This document shows positions 16,208-24,763 of a stretch of 64,000 bases of DNA, in pieces. The position numbers and the translations under genes were made by a program. The stretch spans positions 7,321 through 71,320 of the forward strand of contig JAYEHK010000155.1 in assembly GCA_034659475.1 (NCBI GenBank). The letters run 5' to 3'. Numbering within the stretch: the stretch's first letter is position 1; each line of letters begins with the position of its first letter. This DNA comes from JAYEHK01 sp034659475. Its GTDB lineage: Bacteria; Bacillota; Syntrophomonadia; Syntrophomonadales; Syntrophomonadaceae. The notes under the pieces were generated by a model that worked only from the letters and a program-made list of their open reading frames with translations, did no database searches and was not told the origin of the DNA.

Positions 16208-17614
16208 CTATTTATCTGAATAAAAGAATACCGTGAGATTTCCTTCGTCCGCAATCACACCGTATTCATATCCATGAAGCTCCAGAACGTTTTTGACGAT
16301 GCTCAGTCCCAACCCGTGACCGCCCATACCGCGGTTACGGGATTTTTCGCTTCTGTAATAGCGTTCAAACATTCGAGCGGCATCGCCCCGGGGAACATCC
16401 ACGCCCGAGTTCGTAACAGACACCTTGCATCGATCTCTTTCAGCTTCAGCCATGACCGTGATTTCAGCTCCGTTGGAGGAGTATTGGATTGCATTGCTCA
16501 GAAGGTTTATCATAACTCTCTTCATTTTTTCGTAGTCGGCATTAACATTGAGTTCCGTTGTTTCCACTATCAGTGACATAGATCTGTCAATTATCTGGGC
16601 TCTGAATTTGTCGGCAGTGTTTTTGATTAAATCGGAAATATCAAAGTCTCTTTTATTTAATCCGTAATTCCCGCTTTCAAGTCTTGTAAGCTCAAGTGTA
16701 TTCCGCACAAGCTCATCAAGACCGTCAACCTCATCTGAGATCGCGTTCAGATAATATTCGGCGGGCTTGCTTCCCACGCCGTCATTCAGAACTTCAATAA
16801 ATCCGGAGATAATACCCAGAGGCGTTTTGAATTCGTGGGACATATCCATAAGCAGATCGCGCATTCTTTCCTCGTCGCTGGCCTTTGTCAGTGCATATTC
16901 GTCCAGCTGTTTGTTTTTGTCTTCAAGCTTTGCAATAGATTCGGAAAGATTTTTGGAAATCATATTTATGTTGTCCGACAGCTCTTCAAGTTCGTCTCCG
17001 GTGTGAATGGATGTAGAAATTGAAAAATCCTCATTTGCAATTGCCCCGGCACTGCGGTTAAGCTGCAGCAGGGGTTTGGTGAACCAGCGCGAATAGATAA
17101 GTGACAGCACGATAATCAGCAAAATCTGCAGTGCAAAAATATAATAATAGTATCGGCTCACAAATTTAAACGGTCGTCCCAGTTCCTGAATTTCAAAAAT
17201 GGTAATCGCGTTGATGTCTGTTCCGTCAAGCCTTGCTATAAGTACTGAATAATGAACGCCGGATTCCTCATCGGTAAAATCGTATTCTGTGCTGTTGCTG
17301 TACAAATTTGAATGGAGTTCATTCCTCACAGTATCAAGCTCATCTTCAATAAGTACGTTGCCTATTTCGTTAAACAGCCGCGTTGCCCGGTAACGCGAAA
17401 CACCGCTGCTGCGGTTATGCCCCGTCAGAGCTTCACATGTACCGCTTATTGTCCTTGTGATGCCAATTTGCTTGTAATAGTGCTCATATATCGCCTGGGA
17501 ATAATCGCTGAAATATTCATAACCTTCGCCTGCAATTTTCAAGCCGAGATAATATTCGGTGCCAGGCATTTGCATACAGTCAACAAATCCTGTATTCAAG
17601 CCATTTCTTGACAC
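16208..17614 (-). CDS. Membrane sensor histidine kinase, N-terminus apparently short
   Basis: 468 residues with a GTG start. Residues 1-150 look like an extracytoplasmic sensor domain. A single transmembrane helix lies near 155-178 (Phe-Ala-Leu-Gln-Ile-Leu-Leu-Ile-Ile-Val-Leu), and a HAMP linker near 180-230. HisKA follows with Met-Ser-His-Glu-Phe-Lys-Thr-Pro-Leu near residue 262, which contains the phosphoacceptor His. The HATPase domain has Asn-Leu-Leu-Ser-Asn-Ala-Ile-Gln-Tyr-Ser near 377 and Gly-Gly-His-Gly-Leu-Gly-Leu-Ser near 437. Kinases of this plan normally have a first transmembrane helix before the sensor domain, and none is visible. The frame stays open for about 28 codons upstream without a hydrophobic stretch. 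No partner response regulator is adjacent. The start and the intactness of the N-terminus are uncertain. Confidence 0.8.
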   Translation of the reverse strand: MSRNGLNTGFVDCMQMPGTEYYLGLKIAGEGYEYFSDYSQAIYEHYYKQIGITRTISGTCEALTGHNRSSGVSRYRATRLFNEIGNVLIEDELDTVRNELHSNLYSNSTEYDFTDEESGVHYSVLIARLDGTDINAITIFEIQELGRPFKFVSRYYYYIFALQILLIIVLSLIYSRWFTKPLLQLNRSAGAIANEDFSISTSIHTGDELEELSDNINMISKNLSESIAKLEDKNKQLDEYALTKASDEERMRDLLMDMSHEFKTPLGIISGFIEVLNDGVGSKPAEYYLNAISDEVDGLDELVRNTLELTRLESGNYGLNKRDFDISDLIKNTADKFRAQIIDRSMSLIVETTELNVNADYEKMKRVMINLLSNAIQYSSNGAEITVMAEAERDRCKVSVTNSGVDVPRGDAARMFERYYRSEKSRNRGMGGHGLGLSIVKNVLELHGYEYGVIADEGNLTVFFYSDK

Positions 17615-17667
17615 CGTGTTTGTTACCTTAATCTTGTGTAAGAGATAGTCAATATAGACAACAGAGA

Positions 17668-18963
17668 CTAACTTTCTTGAAATGCAGCAATATTCCTATC
17701 CGTAAATCTCAATGTTTCGATGTTTCTCAATTCTGCAGCGCCGTCTCTGCCGATTACCGTATCATTTACAGTTATGCCGTTTGAAGTGCTTTCTATCTTG
17801 TATTCATCTGACGAACCACGGAATTGAACGGTATCGTTTCCGCCCCGGCCATCGATTTTGTTGCTGCCGCTGTTACCCATCAGCACATTGTCGAGGTCGT
17901 TTGCAGTAATATTGCTGTCGTTTGCACCCTGTAGCGCTATGCACTGCAAATACTGTGATTTTGCAGTATAGGGCAATGTTTTGTCATATTCCATTATGAA
18001 ATCGCCTGTAAAAGAGGGATCGACTCGCATCATCCGGGTAATATTTTCCGTTAGGAAGCTTTCCAGCGCGGCTTTTCCAACGGGATCTTTACGGGCAATT
18101 TCCGCTCGGTTTTTTGCGACATAACTGCCCCACATACTGCCTTCGCCCTCGGTCCATGGCTCCCAAATTCCGTAATAGCAGTCGATAACAGCAGCGATAT
18201 ATTCCTGTTCCAGTGAACCTTCCTTCTCCCATTCCCTGGCCAACCGTCCTGCTTTAAGCGCCCAAAGCCCCTTTTCGCCCCAATCTTTACTGTCCCCGGG
18301 GGAAGCGTTTATCATTGCATTGGCTATTATTTGGGTTATTTCAGGTGCTGCTCCGGGATTTTGCGTTGTGCCTATGCCATTATCATGCACCAGGTGAAAT
18401 ATTTCCTCAAAGGATGCGTCGCGATGAGTAAAATCACAGTCTATATACCACTTGGAACCAACGTTGGCAATTTCCGCATAATTAAGATTCTGACCGAGTG
18501 TCATGGCCGCCAAGGGCGTTTTACCGTCACGGTCGGCACCGTTCGGAAGAATCAACACGGCATTTTTTTCCGCCATTCTGTTTGCAATTTCGTTTTTATC
18601 GATTTTATCGGTGCTTGTCAGATAGAAGCTTAGCATATCATAGGCGTAAAGCAACTGTTCATCATTTACTTCATTCATTGCCAGAAGACAAATGGGCTTT
18701 CCGTTCGGTGCCGTATAATTAATATATTTGCTGTAATATTTTTCAGCTGTACCGCCAAGCTCGTCTGTACTTCTCACAATGTCATACTCGTCGGCATAGT
18801 CCTCGTAATCAGGGTTGGTAATCTTCTGTGATGCCTTCCAGTCAGGCACTGTAAGCTCGTCAGCAGGTACTTTTGTGAACCCTGGATTTAAAATCTTCCA
18901 CCCCAGGATACACAAAGCAAGCATAAAAACCACCGCAAGAATACCGGCAATTACTTTTCTCAT
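17668..18963 (-). CDS. Membrane-anchored protein with RTX-like C-terminus
   Basis: 431 residues from the ATG at 18963 (AGGAGG nine bases upstream). Residues 2-25 form a single hydrophobic helix (Ile-Ala-Gly-Ile-Leu-Ala-Val-Val-Phe-Met-Leu), a signal anchor. The central part (about 60-330) is globular, with a His-Arg-Asp and Phe-His-Leu-Val-His region near residue 185. The last 85 residues carry an RTX/hemolysin-type motif (Gly-Asn-Ser-Gly-Ser-Asn-Lys-Ile-Asp-Gly-Arg-Gly-Gly-Asn-Asp-Thr) followed by the beta-strand Asn-Ile-Glu-Thr-Leu-Arg-Phe-Thr-Asp. That tail is common in calcium-binding exported proteins. The central domain is not one I can name. It lies 53 bases upstream of the kinase gene and probably shares its transcript, which suggests a linked extracytoplasmic function. 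Confidence 0.7.
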   Translation of the reverse strand: MRKVIAGILAVVFMLALCILGWKILNPGFTKVPADELTVPDWKASQKITNPDYEDYADEYDIVRSTDELGGTAEKYYSKYINYTAPNGKPICLLAMNEVNDEQLLYAYDMLSFYLTSTDKIDKNEIANRMAEKNAVLILPNGADRDGKTPLAAMTLGQNLNYAEIANVGSKWYIDCDFTHRDASFEEIFHLVHDNGIGTTQNPGAAPEITQIIANAMINASPGDSKDWGEKGLWALKAGRLAREWEKEGSLEQEYIAAVIDCYYGIWEPWTEGEGSMWGSYVAKNRAEIARKDPVGKAALESFLTENITRMMRVDPSFTGDFIMEYDKTLPYTAKSQYLQCIALQGANDSNITANDLDNVLMGNSGSNKIDGRGGNDTVQFRGSSDEYKIESTSNGITVNDTVIGRDGAAELRNIETLRFTDRNIAAFQES

Positions 18964-19306
18964 ATTGTTTAGCCTCCTTGTTTTTTCTGTTTTCATAATG
19001 AAAGTATAAGTCCTCTGTGTATCCTCCGCGTACCCATTTTAGATTTTTGCGAAAAAATCAGGCGATGCTACGATGCACCTCCCCGGAAGCAAAAGGGACG
19101 TCCCTTTTTGTTTTATCCAAAAGCATAAAAGAACAGATAGTTTTCCACTCGCTCTTGTAATATTTATTTGGTGGAAACCGGGGAGCAGACAGGTGGACAG
19201 ATGAACCATCCCCCTGTCTGTATGTGTTATGTTACAAAAAGAACGTCCCGGTGTAACGCGCCGGTATGGTATGATTTATAGAAAACCAAATGAAAGGATG
19301 ATTCTG
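18964..19306. other. Intergenic region with palindromic repeats
   Basis: This divergent gap holds an 18-bp perfect palindrome built on GGGACGTCCC (19091-19108), an inverted repeat CAGACAGG with CCTGTCTG (19186-19220), and the first copy of a 19-bp direct repeat (19239-19257). No gene is supported here. Confidence 0.7.
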
Positions 19307-20806
19307 TTGAAACATATCATTTCCTTAATTCTTGCAATAACAATGACATGTTCTTTGCTGACGTATGACGTATCGGCTGCGAACAATTCTGTAAGTATTA
19401 CAATCCCGTCGTTCCAAGTGACTGTTAATGACCGAACCGTTGACAGCACACAGCTGCAGTATCCCCTGATCGTTTACAACGACATTACATATTTTCCTCT
19501 AACATGGAAATGGTGCCGTGAACTGGGGCTGGCTTCCAGCTACACCAACGAAGATGGTCTGTATATTGCTAACTATACCTCTGAAAGTCAAGATACATTG
19601 GATGATGGCAGCTATCAGGCAGCGGGCACCCAATATACTGCCGTAATTCCCATTTATCCGGTTTATATCAATGGACAGCAAATTGACAATAACAAGGAAG
19701 AGTATCCGCTTCTTAATTTCCGTAATATCACCTATTTCCCTCTGACCTGGCGTTTTGTCGCAGATGAATTTGGCTGGGACGAATCCTGGAGCAATACGTC
19801 CGGCTATAAACTGTATACGCACGGCAGCGCAGCAGAATATCCTCCAGGTACGCATTACTATAGTGAAAGCTTCTTTCCGCTGGAAAACTACCGGGACTAC
19901 TTAATCACGGAGAAGGTGCGTGAAGAGCGGTCTATCAATACCCAGCCTAGCGAACATGGAACCTATAGTGACAAGTATGAAGGCAGAACGTACAGCTATT
20001 ACAAACTGGACTATGCCACCGACACACTGACCCAAACTGCGTCTGAAGAAACAGCAGACACACCATATAATTCGGGTGCTGTCAGTGGCGAAAACGTTGA
20101 TGATTTGTTCTGCGGGAACAGCAGCATCCTTTGCTTCAAAGACAGCCCATTACTGGATCTGACAGAAGATGCCGGGACTGGCAACGCCATTGACAGAGTG
20201 TATGCGACAAAGCATTCCATTAATGGTATGACCGTTTACATGACTTTTGTGCTGTTCACACAAGACAACAGAAGCATCCCGGCTCCATATACGCCGCGTA
20301 AGTACTACGCATTTATCGACAAGGGTGATGGCGTTCTGCATCAGGTGGATAGCTGGCCCACAGATCAGATTCTGTCGGCGGTCTATCCCTGCGGAACAGA
20401 TGGTGTCTATCTCTGCTCAACCGGTCGTATCTTTGGGAGCACCCGCTATAACAATGGGAGGGGCTGGATCTGCATCGTCAACGCTGACTTTTCAGTGACA
20501 ACACTGAATGGACGGTGGGAAGATTGGAATAGTCTTGATGCTGTTGGAATGGATGATGCAGGTAACCTGTATCTCCTGAATACCTGGTTTCCTGACTATG
20601 ACCTTGCAAACAGAACACAGGGTACTGTAAGCCCCATCAACGACGGCTATTTCCGCCTTAGTTTAGACGGTAAGCTTACAAAGATCTATCCCTTTGTTAA
20701 GGCAGATCAGATATTTGTTACCCCTTCCGGTGAAATCTACATTGATGCAGATTGGATTGATCCAATATTGCATTTGCAGACCGGTACATGGATCAAGCCG
20801 GATTAA
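19307..20806 (+). CDS. Secreted protein with tandem copper-amine-oxidase-N-like repeats
   Basis: About 500 residues. It opens with a signal peptide (Leu-Ile-Leu-Ala-Ile-Thr-Met-Thr-Cys, cleavage near Val-Ser-Ala). Two related segments follow, near residues 35-85 and 130-175, each with Val-Asn-x-x-x-Val/Ile-Asp, Tyr-Pro-Leu and Ile-Thr-Tyr-Phe-Pro-Leu-Thr-Trp; this is the Cu-amine-oxidase-N-like surface repeat found in many Clostridia. The C-terminal half (about 270-500) has repeated Asp-Gly and Leu-Tyr-Leu-Leu strands that suggest a beta-propeller. I place the start at TTG 19307 because AAAGGA sits nine bases before it and is too close to the ATG at 19298. The gene is flanked by two copies of a 19-bp direct repeat. 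Function unknown. Confidence 0.75.
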   Translation: MKHIISLILAITMTCSLLTYDVSAANNSVSITIPSFQVTVNDRTVDSTQLQYPLIVYNDITYFPLTWKWCRELGLASSYTNEDGLYIANYTSESQDTLDDGSYQAAGTQYTAVIPIYPVYINGQQIDNNKEEYPLLNFRNITYFPLTWRFVADEFGWDESWSNTSGYKLYTHGSAAEYPPGTHYYSESFFPLENYRDYLITEKVREERSINTQPSEHGTYSDKYEGRTYSYYKLDYATDTLTQTASEETADTPYNSGAVSGENVDDLFCGNSSILCFKDSPLLDLTEDAGTGNAIDRVYATKHSINGMTVYMTFVLFTQDNRSIPAPYTPRKYYAFIDKGDGVLHQVDSWPTDQILSAVYPCGTDGVYLCSTGRIFGSTRYNNGRGWICIVNADFSVTTLNGRWEDWNSLDAVGMDDAGNLYLLNTWFPDYDLANRTQGTVSPINDGYFRLSLDGKLTKIYPFVKADQIFVTPSGEIYIDADWIDPILHLQTGTWIKPD

Positions 20807-20910
20807 CTGATGTTAGTAAAAGAATGATTGAAACAGCTTAGGGGGACGGATGAACCGTCCCTCTTTCTTCCCCGAAAGAACGTCCCGGTGTAACCGGTGT
20901 AATCTGTCTG

Positions 20911-22986
20911 TTAAATTGTAAACTCCGCAGCCAAATTGTATTTGTCATAGTCCCCTGTACCTCGAAAATCCGATATGTTTTTCACTATGCGGTATTCACC
21001 TGTGTCCAGACTGCCATAAAGCCAGTCCCAGTCGACTGCCCATTCGCCATCGTCTCCAGGAGCCAAATCATAAGCAATATCATTAAATCCATAGTCGCCA
21101 TCTATAATGACAGGGACCTGATACCAGCTTCCATTGAGTTTCTTTTCCAGGCAAAAGTATTCACCATAGTCACACTTCCTGCTAGAGTTATTCTGAAATG
21201 CTACTATCACACCGGTTGTGGAAACTGTTCCTTTTTTTACATTCATAGTAACGCCATCAAAGTTGTTAACAGTTTGATATGTTGTAGATTTCCAGTAAGT
21301 TGGCTGGACAGGTCGGCTTGAAACAAGATCAACCCCAACAAACTCATCAAGTGAAACTTGTAGACCAAGTTCCTCGTTTACGTATTCAAGAGCAACCTCC
21401 AAAGGATTTAAAAGATATGGTTTATGTCCGTCATCACATTGTTTTTGCAAATCATTATAATAATCCATCGTCATGACATCAGTCTTAGGAGTAACATAAT
21501 ACACATTACCGTTTCCGTCCATCCAGCGCTCTACACACCAAATTCCAAAGTCTCCCTGAACAACCGGTTGAGATAAAACCAGTTGGCAGATTTCTCCGTT
21601 CGACCAGGGAAATTTCACAACCATACGATTTCCTTCATACGTTTCGTGGGGCAGCAGACCCTTTCCTTCAAGGAATATACGAAGAGCCGTTTGCTGTCCT
21701 GCAAGTGTGGTAAAATCACCTTCCCCACTCCGAATACATCCTAAATACTGTGGTTTTGATCCTTCATAAGAAAAAATCAACATAGGCTTACCCATACTTG
21801 CATCTTCCGTAATCCACCCATCTACTGCATTCATGCCGCCCGGAAAGATCGCCTTGCTTATATCAGCAGGTTTTATACGATATTCAAGACGCCAAATTTC
21901 CAAAGGTGATGAAAATAGTTCGTCAAATGATGCTATTTTTTCAAGCTTCGTAATTTTGCTGTCAATAATCTTGACACTATTTCCTTCGTATTCTTCGTAA
22001 GTTGTAATTCGCTGCTCCATAAATTGATTGGCATAATCCTCTACGGTTAATTGTTCTTCTTGTGGATTACTCATTAGTCCCACACAGATTGCTGCCACTG
22101 CAATTACGGCCGCGACAACAACCCAGAATGCAGGCTTCTTGTAGTTTAATATATTCATTATGCGTCCTTTCGTATTGTTCTCCCCAAAGGCAAGCGGACA
22201 ACCACCTATAATTCGCCTGCCTGTGGACAGTGCTAAAAGAGAGGTTGAATAGTCCTTTTTAATCTCATTGCCCATCTGCTTAATAACACTTTCATCGCAG
22301 GATAGCTCCATATCCTCGCTCATAAGGAAGAAAGCAACCCAAACCAGCGGATTAAACCAGTGAACACACAGCACCAAAAACGCAAATAACTTTATTACAT
22401 GGTCAAATCTTTTAATGTGAGTTTGTTCGTGCTTAATAATATAGACTTTTTCATTTTCAGAAAGGCTTGTCGGAAGATAAATCCCAGGCTTGATCAGACC
22501 AAAAACAAAAGGTGTTTTTATGCCATTCATTTCATATACATTCTCGAAAACTGGTTTTGCAGATTTCAATTGGAGATACAGCCTTATCGCTGTAAAAATA
22601 CTGTATATAAGTAATAAAGCAATACCAAAGAGCCATACTGCTTCCCCCAAAGTAATCCATATCTGCATAGGGTTTGCACTGGCACCAACGACAGGTGCAG
22701 GCAAGGATTGATTGGCCGCCTGGTCTACTAATGTAATACCACTATGAATCTGTGGGGTCTGCGAATACATAATATTATGCGGTACAGTTTGTGTATTGAT
22801 AGGAATAAGGCTGAATATGCTTTCAAAGGAAAACGGGCATATAAGTCTGAACAACACCGCAGACCAAAGTGCATACGAAAAAATCTTGGGTGCTTTTTTA
22901 AGCAGCAGCCGTGCCACGATAACAAACAAAATAACATAGCAAGACGTAATGCTCATGTTTAGAATTTGCAGAAACAACTCTTCCAC
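20911..22986 (-). CDS. BlaR1/MecR1-family M56 sensor peptidase with unusual C-terminal domain
   Basis: 691 residues with a GTG start. The first 320 residues are the M56 part: four transmembrane helices and the zinc site His-Glu-Gln-Thr-His near residue 190, followed by Glu-Leu-Ser-Cys-Asp-Glu near 225. In BlaR1 this peptidase cleaves or triggers cleavage of the BlaI repressor. A last helix (about 285-305) leads to an extracellular region of nearly 390 residues. I do not see the Ser-x-x-Lys acylation motif of a penicillin sensor there. Instead there are beta-rich segments, with a C-terminal part like an Ig-type domain of Firmicute lipoproteins. It therefore probably senses something other than a beta-lactam. 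It is encoded three bases after blaI. Confidence 0.82.
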   Translation of the reverse strand: MEELFLQILNMSITSCYVILFVIVARLLLKKAPKIFSYALWSAVLFRLICPFSFESIFSLIPINTQTVPHNIMYSQTPQIHSGITLVDQAANQSLPAPVVGASANPMQIWITLGEAVWLFGIALLLIYSIFTAIRLYLQLKSAKPVFENVYEMNGIKTPFVFGLIKPGIYLPTSLSENEKVYIIKHEQTHIKRFDHVIKLFAFLVLCVHWFNPLVWVAFFLMSEDMELSCDESVIKQMGNEIKKDYSTSLLALSTGRRIIGGCPLAFGENNTKGRIMNILNYKKPAFWVVVAAVIAVAAICVGLMSNPQEEQLTVEDYANQFMEQRITTYEEYEGNSVKIIDSKITKLEKIASFDELFSSPLEIWRLEYRIKPADISKAIFPGGMNAVDGWITEDASMGKPMLIFSYEGSKPQYLGCIRSGEGDFTTLAGQQTALRIFLEGKGLLPHETYEGNRMVVKFPWSNGEICQLVLSQPVVQGDFGIWCVERWMDGNGNVYYVTPKTDVMTMDYYNDLQKQCDDGHKPYLLNPLEVALEYVNEELGLQVSLDEFVGVDLVSSRPVQPTYWKSTTYQTVNNFDGVTMNVKKGTVSTTGVIVAFQNNSSRKCDYGEYFCLEKKLNGSWYQVPVIIDGDYGFNDIAYDLAPGDDGEWAVDWDWLYGSLDTGEYRIVKNISDFRGTGDYDKYNLAAEFTI

Positions 22987-22988
22987 AG

Positions 22989-23351
22989 TTATCCCTCCTT
23001 ATGATCATTGATTAGCTTTTGCAGCTCATCAATTTCCTTATCGCTTAGCCTTTTGCTTCTTGTGAATGCAGCCAAAAATTTCGGCAGAGAACCCTCAAAG
23101 GTTTCCTCCACAAACTGCTTGCTTTGCCCGGCATAAAACTCATCTTTTTTTATGAGAGCAGATACAGTGCCACCTTTATTTTCAAAAATTCCTTTGCCCT
23201 CAAGTCGTTTTAGCATAGTATAAGTGGTTGACTTCTTCCAGCTTAGTTCTGCCTCACACAGCTTAACCAAGTTTCCCGATGGGATAGGCTCATGCGCCCA
23301 AATAATATCTGCAAATCTGGCTTCCATATCGGTAAGTTTATATTCTTTCAT
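22989..23351 (-). CDS. BlaI/MecI-family transcriptional repressor
   Basis: 120 residues. A winged-helix repressor: residues 5-75 contain Thr-Asp-Met-Glu-Ala-Arg-Phe-Ala-Asp-Ile-Ile-Trp and the recognition segment Trp-Lys-Lys-Ser-Thr-Thr-Tyr-Thr-Met-Leu-Lys-Arg-Leu. A dimerisation tail (about 80-120) follows, with Phe-Val-Glu-Glu-Thr-Phe-Glu-Gly-Ser-Leu-Pro. The ATG at 23351 follows GGAGCT and starts exactly at the domain; upstream in-frame codons encode non-conserved sequence. It is co-transcribed with the M56 sensor, and the dyad just upstream is its likely operator. Confidence 0.9.
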   Translation of the reverse strand: MKEYKLTDMEARFADIIWAHEPIPSGNLVKLCEAELSWKKSTTYTMLKRLEGKGIFENKGGTVSALIKKDEFYAGQSKQFVEETFEGSLPKFLAAFTRSKRLSDKEIDELQKLINDHKEG

Positions 23352-23370
23352 TCTGTTCAGCTCCTTTGGG

Positions 23371-23427
23371 TCTACAAGTTTTAGACTAACACATTCATAG
23401 TTTATAACTTGTAGACTGTTTTGACAA
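23371..23427 (-). promoter_or_regulatory. BlaI operator dyad and promoter
   Basis: TCTACAAGTT (23371-23380) and its exact inverse AACTTGTAGA (23406-23415) mark two operator-like sites. A promoter overlaps them on the minus strand: TTGTCA (23422-23427), a 17-base spacer and TAAACT (23399-23404). A repressor bound here would cover the -10 element, which fits autoregulation of the blaI-M56 pair. Confidence 0.65.
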
Positions 23428-23515
23428 GAGGATGTTACACCGGTATAACCCGGAATGGTTTTTGTTGGTGGCGGAAATACTAAACAAACAGACCTATAAG
23501 GATGAGGTGAAAAGA

Positions 23516-24592
23516 ATGAATCAATCACGATTAAGAAAGCTAATACCATTCCTTCTTATAGCCAGCTTACTATGGCTTCCCGGCTGCACAGGACAGTCAG
23601 CGCAGAAACCGGCCAAGAAACCAATTGATACAACCCAGCAAAAAACGGCTCCTCCAGCTCAAATGCAGATCATGCTGACAGGAGAGGAAAGATTGCTTGA
23701 GAATCTGCTGCAACAGGCTGAAAAAGAGAAATTAGCCTCTAAGCAGGCTGCCGCCGAGGCCAAATTGAAAGCAGAGCAAGAAGCATTAACCAAAGCCCGG
23801 GCGGAGGCACTCGCCAAACAAAAGGCAGAACAAGAAGCCCAAGCCAGGCAAAAAGCGGAGCAGGAAGCCCAGGCAAAACAAAAGGCCCGGGAAGAGACCC
23901 AAAATAATAATAAAGCACAGCCAGTGATGCCAGGTACTCCAACGCCGGAAGCCCAGGAAACTCCGCAAAACCAACAAAATAATTCTGTTTCTGTTCCTTC
24001 CATGACAGAACCGGTACTGGCCCAGGGCAGCCAGAATTCTTCCTTCTGGCCGGTAGCTGCCCAGTCAGTGCAAAAACTCAATCAGAATTGGAATGCACTG
24101 GAGCCCCAGGCAGACGAAGCCGGTTTGAACACAACCCAGCGGAACAATATCAAAAAAGCGCTTGATGACTTAACTGCTGCAGTAAACGCTCAAAATACTG
24201 AAAAAAGTTTGATGGCAGCCATTGAATTATTCAGACAATCAGGCAATCTTGCAAATGTATTCAGTTACCCGGTCCCTTCCGAATATTTTCAGTTAAACTA
24301 TGCAATCATGATGTCAGCCTTGGAATCAGAAAAAATGGAATGGTCAGCAGCAGAAGCCCGCATTCCCAGAATACAGTCTGCCTGGAAAGCGGTTAAAGCT
24401 GCTGCAAAGGGCGAAAATGCAAGCTTAATGAATCAAACTGAATTATCGATTCGCGATTATGAACAGGCCATTCGCAATAAACAAGCGAAAATCATTTCAA
24501 CCAAAGCAGAAGTCGCATGGCAGAATTTGAAGGCCGTTAAAGATGCGCTTATAGAAATGGGTACCTCGACTGCCGGAAAGACAGGAGAGTAA
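23516..24592 (+). CDS. Coiled-coil lipoprotein
   Basis: 358 residues from the ATG at 23516 (AGGTGA upstream). The signal peptide ends in the lipobox Leu-Pro-Gly-Cys near residue 24, so the mature protein should be lipid-anchored. Residues 60-140 are a charged coiled coil rich in Lys, Ala, Glu and Gln, with repeats of Lys-Ala-Glu-Gln-Glu-Ala, like a TolA stalk. A Pro/Gln/Asn-rich linker follows, then a helical C-terminal domain (about 175-355) with Trp-Asn-Ala-Leu-Glu-Pro-Gln and several Ala-Val-Lys-Ala helices. It stands divergent from blaI, whose promoter region it may share. Function unknown; a spacer spanning the wall is one possibility. Confidence 0.75.
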   Translation: MNQSRLRKLIPFLLIASLLWLPGCTGQSAQKPAKKPIDTTQQKTAPPAQMQIMLTGEERLLENLLQQAEKEKLASKQAAAEAKLKAEQEALTKARAEALAKQKAEQEAQARQKAEQEAQAKQKAREETQNNNKAQPVMPGTPTPEAQETPQNQQNNSVSVPSMTEPVLAQGSQNSSFWPVAAQSVQKLNQNWNALEPQADEAGLNTTQRNNIKKALDDLTAAVNAQNTEKSLMAAIELFRQSGNLANVFSYPVPSEYFQLNYAIMMSALESEKMEWSAAEARIPRIQSAWKAVKAAAKGENASLMNQTELSIRDYEQAIRNKQAKIISTKAEVAWQNLKAVKDALIEMGTSTAGKTGE

Positions 24593-24624
24593 GAGCGTGT
24601 ACGTGTAACCTAGTATTATTAAAA

Positions 24625-24655
24625 AAGCTGTTGACCTCAAACATGTCAACAGCTT
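24625..24655 (+). terminator. Intrinsic terminator after the lipoprotein gene
   Basis: AAGCTGTTGAC pairs with GTCAACAGCTT across a nine-base loop, followed by a T-rich stretch. Confidence 0.8.
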
Positions 24656-24763
24656 CTGTTTTATTTTTAACTGTTTAAACAAATAGCTTGAAATGGCATC
24701 ATCCGATCAAAAGGTATTTTGTGCTTAACATATTCCCTTTTTCATTGCATTATCTGATTGTCT

